In this document: piece by piece, positions 58,173-64,000 of the stretch
Position numbering within the stretch: position 1 is the first letter of the stretch
Layout: each line of letters opens with the position of its first letter
From: Lachnoclostridium sp. An131
GTDB lineage: Bacteria > Bacillota > Clostridia > Lachnospirales > Lachnospiraceae
Assembly (NCBI RefSeq): GCF_002160825.1
Contig: NZ_NFLI01000012.1
Span: 62,001 to 126,000, forward strand
Direction of reading: 5' to 3'
DNA length: 64,000 nt
Translations under genes and position numbers: made by a program
Notes under the pieces: model-generated
The model's input: only the letters and a program-made list of their open reading frames with translations
Told to the model about the DNA's origin: nothing
Database searches by the model: none

Positions 58173-59171
58173 TTACTTGCAGCTCTCAGACAGCTCCTGA
58201 TGCTTCTCCAGCAGACCCAGGGTCAACGGCTCCGGAAATACCTTCGGATATGCAGAACTGTTCGCCTCATCCGTCGTCTCTCCCTCATATACTGCATTGG
58301 GGTAATACTGCTGCAGCTCGCTTCTTCCCTGAGTGATGATGCACTCCGCCATTTTCTGAGCCAGCGGATTCGTATCCTCACCCTTGTCTACTACAGCAAC
58401 AGATTCTGTCAGAGAGAAGTTTCCTTCTGTCGGGTCTACAAAATCAATCGGCAGTCCTTCCGCCTTGTCTGCTACCGCCTGCTGACGCAGTCCAAAGCCT
58501 ACAGCTACTTCTCCTGCGCGCACCTTTTTCAGCGGAGCGGAACCGGAAGTTTCGATATGGGGGCCTGCGTTCTCATAGATACCGGAAAGCACTTCCTTCG
58601 CGCCGTCCTCACTGTACTCGCTTACCAGAGCCTGAATCAGAAGCCATGCGGTAGAAGAGCTCTTGATATCTGTCACGGATACCAGATCCTTGTATTCCGG
58701 ATTGGTCAGATCCTTTAAGCAGGTAGGCATGTCCAGATTGTTTTCCGCCAGCACTTCCGTATTGACAATGATTGTTCCCTCCTGAGAGGTGATCGGAGCG
58801 CAGTAATCCTTCTGGTCTGCGCTGTTCAGCAGCGTGTAATCAAATTCCAGCGGCTGGAACATATTCTGATCCTCCTGGGCCGCGTCAATATAGAAGGTAC
58901 TTAAGGTAATCAGATCGGCTTCGATGTCCGTTCCCTCTGCCATAACCTTTCCGCCAAGCTCCGAGGTGCCGAAGGTCTGGAACAGGTACTGTCCCTCATA
59001 GCCGTTTTCATCCAGTGTCTTCTTCATGGCCTCTACAGCCTCGTCATCCGCGTTGGAATAAATGATGACCTCTTCTCCCGCCGCACTGGCGCTCTGTCCG
59101 CAGCCAGTCATGGAAAAGCTTCCTGCCAGAATGGCAGCCATTAAAATTACAGAAATCTTTCTTGCTTTCAT
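58173..59171 (-). CDS. 2-aminoethylphosphonate-type ABC binding lipoprotein
   Basis: 332 residues. Lipoprotein signal with SMTGC (lipid Cys24), then a periplasmic-type binding fold (EVIIYSNADDEAVEAMKK; FQTFGTSELGGKV; APITSQEGTIIVNTEV; IKSSSTAWLLIQAL; GEVAVGFGLRQQAV). It captures 2-aminoethylphosphonate or a close phosphonate outside the membrane and hands it to the permease. Substrate assigned from the neighbouring phnW and phnX. Confidence 0.88.
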   Translation of the reverse strand: MKARKISVILMAAILAGSFSMTGCGQSASAAGEEVIIYSNADDEAVEAMKKTLDENGYEGQYLFQTFGTSELGGKVMAEGTDIEADLITLSTFYIDAAQEDQNMFQPLEFDYTLLNSADQKDYCAPITSQEGTIIVNTEVLAENNLDMPTCLKDLTNPEYKDLVSVTDIKSSSTAWLLIQALVSEYSEDGAKEVLSGIYENAGPHIETSGSAPLKKVRAGEVAVGFGLRQQAVADKAEGLPIDFVDPTEGNFSLTESVAVVDKGEDTNPLAQKMAECIITQGRSELQQYYPNAVYEGETTDEANSSAYPKVFPEPLTLGLLEKHQELSESCK

Positions 59172-59175
59172 TGTT

Positions 59176-60804
59176 TTATTTCTCCTTTTTTTCCTTTCTC
59201 TTTATCATATATCCCAGGATTCCCTTCACCAGCAGATTGGTTCCCAGGATAAATAACGATAATACAAATACCTCATTGAATTTTGTATAATACTGCAGTT
59301 CTTTAATCTTTGTGGTAATCACCATGGTCCTTGCGCCCGCGATGAAGATAACGGCGCTGACTGTGACCATTGCGTTTACAAAGTAATAGCTGAATACCTC
59401 CAGAATTGTGGATGTCATATTGGGCGTCACAATTCTCACGATGGTTTTGATCCAGGTATCTCCCATCAGAGAAGCCGTCGTCTCCCAGGAGCTGTTCAGC
59501 TTCGAAAGGGAGTTTCTCATCATCAGGTACGGCGTGGAGAAGAAATGCACCACATTGCACAGAATGATGAGCGGGAAAGTATTCTGAAGCGGCGTACCTG
59601 AGAAAATGAACATGAACGCAATACCAATTACCATACCGGGAATCGTATTGGTCACCAGCGCTATGGCGTCAATGACTCCCTTCAGCTTTCCATTCAGTCC
59701 ACTCCGTGCGGTCGCCAGCGCCGCTCCATAAGTAATCAGAAGCCCTGCAAGCGCCGTACACACCGCCACAAAAATCGAGTTTTTATAAACTCCAAACAGG
59801 CTGCTGTCGTTCAGTACCGCCTGTACATGCTCCAGCGTAAAGCTCACCTGGTAGGGCCATTCCTGCACCAGAGGCACCACAAAGATAACCGCGAAAATAG
59901 CCAGAACCGAAATGATAATCAGCGAGGAGCCCGCGGCACACACGCCGTCTCTCACAGGATTTTTCTTCAGCTCAATCTGTGAAATCTTGCTGTACCGTAC
60001 ATTATACCGCTCCAAATATTTCAGAAGAGCGATGCTGAGTACGGAGGGAATCAGCATCATCATGGCAACCACGGCGCCTCTGTTGAAATTCGGAATGCTT
60101 CCCAGCATCTCATTGTAGAGAACCGTCGCAATCACCTCATACTCGCCGCCCACGGAAGCCGGAATTCCGTAATCCGTAAAGCAGAGGAAGAAGCACTGCA
60201 CAAAGGAGGCAGCCAGCGTTCCCAGAAGCGGCCGGATGATCGTCTGCCAGAAGGTCCTTGCCGCGCTGTCTCCCATGACCCTGGATACCACCATAAACTT
60301 CTTATCGATAAAGCCCATGGTATTCAGAATCAGCATAAAGGAGATGGGCAGCGTGTAAATCACATAGCCGAACAGCAGTCCGTTGAATCCATAGATATCA
60401 AAAAGCTGTCTTCCGAAAAGCTTTGTAAGCAGTCCCTGCTTTCCAAAGGAATAAATAATGGCAAATCCATAGGTAATCGTGGGAAGCAGCATGGGAAGCA
60501 CTGCCAGAGTCCGTATCACAGACTTGAATTTTCTATTTAAATTTGTATATTGTATACTGTATGCCAGAAAAAAAGCAAGCACTGTCGCCAGCAACGCGCT
60601 GCAGACCGAGACTGTCACGCTGTTTCCCAGCGCCGTCATAAAGCCTCTCTCTGTGAGAACCTCCACATAATTTCCGATTCCGGCCCCGGCCTCTCCCAGA
60701 AAAGACTCCATCAGGAGCCTGATGATGGGAACTGCCAGGAACACGGTAAATACAGCCAGAACCAGAGCATAGATTGTCTTGATTTCTCTCTCTTTTCTTA
60801 CCAT
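59176..60804 (-). CDS. 2-aminoethylphosphonate-type ABC permease (two-domain)
   Basis: 542 residues with about 12 spans and two BPD-permease domains (VLPMLLPTITYGFAIIYSFG; RVMGDSAARTFWQTIIRPLL and later IVTPNMTSTILEVFSYYFV), the FbpB/ThiP-like layout seen in AEP importers. A single polypeptide replaces a pair of permeases. It lies four bases from the neighbouring genes on each side. Confidence 0.87.
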   Translation of the reverse strand: MVRKEREIKTIYALVLAVFTVFLAVPIIRLLMESFLGEAGAGIGNYVEVLTERGFMTALGNSVTVSVCSALLATVLAFFLAYSIQYTNLNRKFKSVIRTLAVLPMLLPTITYGFAIIYSFGKQGLLTKLFGRQLFDIYGFNGLLFGYVIYTLPISFMLILNTMGFIDKKFMVVSRVMGDSAARTFWQTIIRPLLGTLAASFVQCFFLCFTDYGIPASVGGEYEVIATVLYNEMLGSIPNFNRGAVVAMMMLIPSVLSIALLKYLERYNVRYSKISQIELKKNPVRDGVCAAGSSLIIISVLAIFAVIFVVPLVQEWPYQVSFTLEHVQAVLNDSSLFGVYKNSIFVAVCTALAGLLITYGAALATARSGLNGKLKGVIDAIALVTNTIPGMVIGIAFMFIFSGTPLQNTFPLIILCNVVHFFSTPYLMMRNSLSKLNSSWETTASLMGDTWIKTIVRIVTPNMTSTILEVFSYYFVNAMVTVSAVIFIAGARTMVITTKIKELQYYTKFNEVFVLSLFILGTNLLVKGILGYMIKRKEKKEK

Positions 60805-60808
60805 GGTC

Positions 60809-61579
60809 CTACACCGCCTGCATGCTTGTTGTCATGCTCTGCTGAAACAAAGCAAAGATATTATTCTTCTTGATCTCCAGCTGATTCAGGATGAACTCCT
60901 TCACGAAATTATTCTGGGGCGTCGTGATAATTTCCTGAGGCGCGCCGTACTGGGAGATACATCCCTTATTTACAATCAGCACCTTGTCTGACAGCGTCAG
61001 CGCCTCTTCCGGATCATGGGTCACGATGATGGTCGTCAGGTGGAAGTCCCTGGCGATTTCTTTAATCTTTTCCTTGATGGATTCCTTAATCACACCATCC
61101 AGCGCACTTAAGGGCTCGTCAAGAAGCAGAATCTTCGGCTTCATCACCATGGTTCTCGCCAGAGCCACCCTCTGCTTTTGTCCGCCGGAAAGCTGCTCAA
61201 TCTTCTTATCCAGATGCTCCCTGAGGCCCAGCAGATCAATGAATTCATCCACTTCCTTCTTTGTAGAGATGTCAGGCTTGTTTTTCAGGCCATATGTAAT
61301 GTTCTTATAAACGTTCAGATTGGGGAACAGGGCATAATCCTGAAATACAATGTTAAATCCCCTTTCCTCCATCGGCACATTTGTGATATCCTTTCCGTCA
61401 AAGATAATCTGTCCGCTGTCTGCCGGTGTAAGTCCCAGCACCAGGTTCAGAAGAGTCGTCTTTCCACAGCCCGAAGGTCCCAGAATGGAGATGATCTCTC
61501 CGTCCTCGATCTGCAGATTAATATCCTCCAGAATCGTTACATTATCATAAGATTTCTTCACATGTTTCAGCTCCAGCAT
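60809..61579 (-). CDS. 2-aminoethylphosphonate-type ABC importer ATPase
   Basis: 256 residues: Walker A LGPSGCGKTTLLNLV, signature LSGGQKQRVALARTM, Walker B ILLLDEPLSALDG, H-loop IVTHDPEEA. It powers the importer. ATG at 61579 follows AGAGGAG; the ATG two codons earlier is too near the ribosome site. The long open frame upstream is leader, not protein. Confidence 0.9.
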   Translation of the reverse strand: MLELKHVKKSYDNVTILEDINLQIEDGEIISILGPSGCGKTTLLNLVLGLTPADSGQIIFDGKDITNVPMEERGFNIVFQDYALFPNLNVYKNITYGLKNKPDISTKKEVDEFIDLLGLREHLDKKIEQLSGGQKQRVALARTMVMKPKILLLDEPLSALDGVIKESIKEKIKEIARDFHLTTIIVTHDPEEALTLSDKVLIVNKGCISQYGAPQEIITTPQNNFVKEFILNQLEIKKNNIFALFQQSMTTSMQAV

Positions 61580-61636
61580 GTTCATTCTCCTCTCTCTGGA
61601 AAGCGTTCTATTCCTGTTTTCCCCTCGACAACCGGT

Positions 61637-61665
61637 ATTATAGCCATCCCCCGGAACGCATTCAA
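61637..61665 (-). promoter_or_regulatory. Promoter of the phosphonate operon
   Basis: Minus strand: TTGAAT (61665-61660), 17 bases, TATAAT (61642-61637), about 60 bases before the ATPase gene. Confidence 0.65.
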
Positions 61666-61704
61666 TCAAGAGCAGGTGAAACCTTTGTAAAGTCCCGGTT
61701 AACC

Positions 61705-61746
61705 AAAAAAGAGAAGGTTTTGTAGAAATTCTACAAAATCTTCTCT
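61705..61746 (-). terminator. Terminator of rpiR gene or operator palindrome
   Basis: Minus strand stem GAGAAGATTTTGTAGAA / TTCTACAAAACCTTCTC (61711-61746) followed by T6 (61710-61705). It is a good Rho-independent terminator for the rpiR gene. Its core TTTGTAGAA/TTCTACAAA is also a palindrome close upstream of the phosphonate promoter, so it could double as a regulator site. The rest of 61747-61888 holds nothing I recognise. Confidence 0.7.
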
Positions 61747-61888
61747 CTTTTCTGCGCCTGAACCTCCCCTTGGGAAGCCCCGCTCTTTTTCCCGGCTCTC
61801 TCCAATGCTTCTCCCTAAAATTGTACGAAAAAAAATACATTTTATTCTGACTGATTTTTGCGGTTTCAGCTCCATTTTTTGTAATTTT

Positions 61889-62767
61889 TTACTTTTGAGA
61901 CAGGTATGCCTTATCCTGCACAATCTGGCTGTTCCTGTTGAGAACCTTCACATATCTGTCATAATCTGAGGTAAGCAGCCCCATATAAATCATGTCTACG
62001 ATCAGCAGCTGTGTCGTTCTGGAAAAAATCGCGTCTCCGTAAAAAAACTGATCCTGGCTGGTGCAAAGGAGCAAATCCGCATAGCGGGTAATCAGGGAAT
62101 CCTTAAAATTCGTAATTACAATCGTGGAAGCCCCTGCTTTTCTGGCCACTTTTACCGCCTCTACCGTATCCCGGGAATTTCCGGAGTAGGAGACGCCGAT
62201 GGCTACATCTCCCTGTTTCAGATTTCCGGCACAAATTCTCTGGTGGTAGGTGTCATCAAAATGCCGGCAGTCCATTCCCAGATAAAGAAGCTTTGTAAGG
62301 AGATCCTGGGCTGTCACATTGGAATTTTCCACGCTGTAGATATCAATTCTCCGCGCCTGGTTCAGCATTTCAATCACCTGGCAGAATATCTTGGGAGAAA
62401 TATTTTTCAGCATCTCACCAGCCATATTTCCCGCTGCCGCCACAATCTTTTCTGGTATCTCCTCTGTCTTCTCCCTGCCAGTCAGAGAGTATCCGTACAT
62501 GGCCCTGAAATTTCCGCTCTCCTTCTCTTCCCGCTGCGCAAGCCTTTCCACCACAGCATAGCGAAATTCTTTGTAACCGCTGTAGCCCAGCGCCTTGATC
62601 ATCCGCATCACTGTAGGCTGGCTGACCTGACAGCGCTCCGCCAGCTGGTCAAGAGGCAGAAGCTTCAGCTCCTCCATATGGCCAAGCACATAATCCGCCA
62701 CTCGCTTTTCTGAGGGCCGCAGGCCGCTGTAGCAGGCTTCTATCCGCAGTCTGATTTCCTTTCCCAT
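61889..62767 (-). CDS. MurR/RpiR-family regulator
   Basis: 292 residues. An N-terminal helix-turn-helix (PSEKRVADYVLGHMEELKLLPLDQLAERCQVSQPTVMRMIKALGYSG) is followed by a SIS sugar-isomerase-type domain (IDIYSVENSNVTAQDL; GVSYSGNSRDTVEAVK). SIS domains sense phosphorylated ligands, plausibly a phosphonate or intermediate here. Likely regulator of the downstream importer and degradation genes. Confidence 0.85.
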   Translation of the reverse strand: MGKEIRLRIEACYSGLRPSEKRVADYVLGHMEELKLLPLDQLAERCQVSQPTVMRMIKALGYSGYKEFRYAVVERLAQREEKESGNFRAMYGYSLTGREKTEEIPEKIVAAAGNMAGEMLKNISPKIFCQVIEMLNQARRIDIYSVENSNVTAQDLLTKLLYLGMDCRHFDDTYHQRICAGNLKQGDVAIGVSYSGNSRDTVEAVKVARKAGASTIVITNFKDSLITRYADLLLCTSQDQFFYGDAIFSRTTQLLIVDMIYMGLLTSDYDRYVKVLNRNSQIVQDKAYLSQK

Positions 62768-62838
62768 TCCCCTTGCTCTCCCCTATTGTTTCCATTTCCC
62801 ATCAGCCATCCGGGCCGTATGGCCCTTTGCAGCCCGCT

Positions 62839-63882
62839 TCAGCCATCCTTCAGAGCTTCCAGAATTTCATTCAGCTCTTCCAGCTCCTCTTCCGTCGTAG
62901 ACCAGCTCGTAGCAAACCGCACCACCGTATGCGATTCATCATATTTTTCCCAGAAGCTTAAAGCAGCCCTTTCCTGAATCCTGTGGTACATCTCATCCTC
63001 CAGAATCACAAACTGCTGATTCGTCGGCGATTCCAAATAAAAGGGCAGATTCTTTTCATGCAGAATCTGCTTCAGCCTGTGAGCTGCCTCAATAGCGTTC
63101 CGGCTGATATTGAAATACAGATTATCCGTAAAAAGCGCGTCAAACTGAACACCCAAAAGCCGGCCCTTTGCCAGCATCGCTCCATGCTGCTTCACGATCG
63201 TCAAAAAATATTTCGGCGCGTTTCCTCTGGGAAACACCACCGCTTCGCCGCACAGCGCTCCTACTTTTGTACCGCCAATATAAAATACGTCACAGATTCC
63301 TGCAATATCCGGCAGAGTCATATCGGCTGCCTCACTCATAAGCCCATAGCCAAGCCTTGCCCCATCAAGATAAAGAGGCATCTCATACTCCCTGCACACA
63401 GCAGCGATGCTTTGCAGCTCCTCCCTGCTGTACAAAGTCCCATATTCTGTAGGCCAGGACAGATACACCATTCCCGGGAACACCTCATGCTCATGGTTCT
63501 CATCCCCATAGAATTTTTCCATATAGGTCTTCAGCTCCCCTGCATCCAGCTTCCCCTGGTGCTCCGGAAGAGTAAGAACCTTATGACCGGTATACTCAAT
63601 AGCCCCCGCCTCATGCGTATTCACATGCCCCGTCTCTGCCGCTATCACACCTTCACAGGACTTCAGCATCGCCGAGATTACCACCGCATTTGTCTGCGTG
63701 CCTCCTTCCAGAAAATATATCTGTGCCTTCGGGCATCCGCAGGCCTCCTGTATCTTCCTTATAGCATTTTCACAGTAATGATCCATTCCATAACCGGGCA
63801 GCGGCTCCATATTTGTCTCAATCAGCCGCTGCAGAAGCTTCGGATGCGCTCCGGCAGAGTAGTCGTTTTTAAATGAAATCAT
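62839..63882 (-). CDS. L-threonine aldolase (low-specificity type)
   Basis: 347 residues of PLP fold-type I. FKNDYSAGAHPKLL, QIYFLEGGTQTNAVVISAML, HVNTHEAGAIEYTGHKVL, LYLDGARLGYGLM and the PLP Lys in FYIGGTKVGALCG. It splits L-threonine or allo-threonine to glycine and acetaldehyde, reversibly. ATG at 63882 after AGGAGG. First gene of the set leading to rpiR (72 bases apart). Confidence 0.85.
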   Translation of the reverse strand: MISFKNDYSAGAHPKLLQRLIETNMEPLPGYGMDHYCENAIRKIQEACGCPKAQIYFLEGGTQTNAVVISAMLKSCEGVIAAETGHVNTHEAGAIEYTGHKVLTLPEHQGKLDAGELKTYMEKFYGDENHEHEVFPGMVYLSWPTEYGTLYSREELQSIAAVCREYEMPLYLDGARLGYGLMSEAADMTLPDIAGICDVFYIGGTKVGALCGEAVVFPRGNAPKYFLTIVKQHGAMLAKGRLLGVQFDALFTDNLYFNISRNAIEAAHRLKQILHEKNLPFYLESPTNQQFVILEDEMYHRIQERAALSFWEKYDESHTVVRFATSWSTTEEELEELNEILEALKDG

Positions 63883-63916
63883 TTTCCCGCCTCCTGAGTT
63901 CTTATGCTTCATGTCC

Positions 63917-63945
63917 AGTATACGTTCTGTGGGCCAGTCTGTCAA
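63917..63945 (-). promoter_or_regulatory. Promoter of the threonine aldolase gene
   Basis: Minus strand: TTGACA (63945-63940), exactly 17 bases, TATACT (63922-63917), near consensus. Bases 63946-64000 hold nothing I recognise. Confidence 0.75.
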
Positions 63946-64000
63946 ATAAGCCTGCAAACGCTCTGCCTGATACGCTGTCCAAGCGTTCTTTCCAAATATT

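Noticed and set aside
1-64000. CRISPR arrays, prophage, rRNA or tRNA genes
   Set aside because: No regularly spaced repeats, phage gene runs, or tRNA/rRNA signatures were seen. The SRP RNA is the only structural RNA gene I can support.

Overview
The window reads as ordinary chromosome of an anaerobic, endospore-forming Clostridia member, most likely Lachnospiraceae. This rests on gene content, not on a database search. Spore genes are present (spmA/spmB, a bofA-like gene, an AI-2E/YtvI-type gene, ricT/yaaT, an AbrB/SpoVT-type regulator). There is an [FeFe]-hydrogenase maturase (hydF), a large SRP RNA with an Alu domain, a T-box in front of metG, and a compact Gram-positive Tad/Flp pilus cluster. 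G+C looks moderate and most genes are on the minus strand. No rRNA, tRNA, prophage or CRISPR array was seen.

Layout. 1-5 kb: a csoR-copA copper operon with two CsoR-type operators, a divergent ECF sigma/anti-sigma pair, a small CD3324-like regulator, a broken Ntn-hydrolase gene, a Vat/CatB-type acetyltransferase, and the SRP RNA gene. 5-8.4 kb: tadA (tRNA deaminase), an uncharacterised gene, rsmA and tatD. 8.4-17.6 kb: a minus-strand Tad pilus operon (small membrane ORF, CpaE-like, CpaF, TadB, TadC, Flp1 pilin, DUF5702/TadG-like, TadE-like, prepilin peptidase, TadE, FHA protein). 17.6-20.9 kb: bofA/yaaL and T-box-controlled metG. 20.9-23.2 kb: an accessory patch with an Rpn-like nuclease, an ISLre2 transposase remnant and small orphans. 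23.2-31.8 kb: a two-component system with a MacB/Bce-type ABC exporter, ribosomal protein L25, and a TipA-like MerR regulator with an ABC-2 exporter. 31.9-35.5 kb: a DUF885 peptidase, spmAB and abrB.

35.5-44 kb is a run with the gene order known from the Bacillus yaaO-holB-yaaT-yabB-yabC-abrB region: hydF, yaaO-like decarboxylase, a guanylate-kinase-like gene where Bacillus has tmk, holB, ricT, trmN6, a DUF4015 lipoprotein, rsmI and the convergent abrB. 44-56 kb is mixed: a stand-alone C-terminal half of a mannitol-1-phosphate dehydrogenase, an AbrB-like regulator with a macrolide-type glycosyltransferase, a LexA-boxed Y-family polymerase operon, small stress-type genes, a UvrA paralogue, and a HigBA-type toxin-antitoxin module whose antitoxin carries a metallopeptidase domain. 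56-64 kb encodes 2-aminoethylphosphonate uptake and breakdown (ABC importer, phnW, phnX) behind an RpiR regulator and a threonine aldolase, an enzyme that shares acetaldehyde with PhnX.

Most promising for follow-up: the two-module His/Cys tail on a TadE-like pseudopilin, the threonine aldolase beside the phosphonate genes, the palindromic operator of the AbrB-glycosyltransferase unit, the nested hairpin and mini-ORF after the anti-sigma gene, and the orphan MtlD half. I did not find a clearly new multi-gene system.
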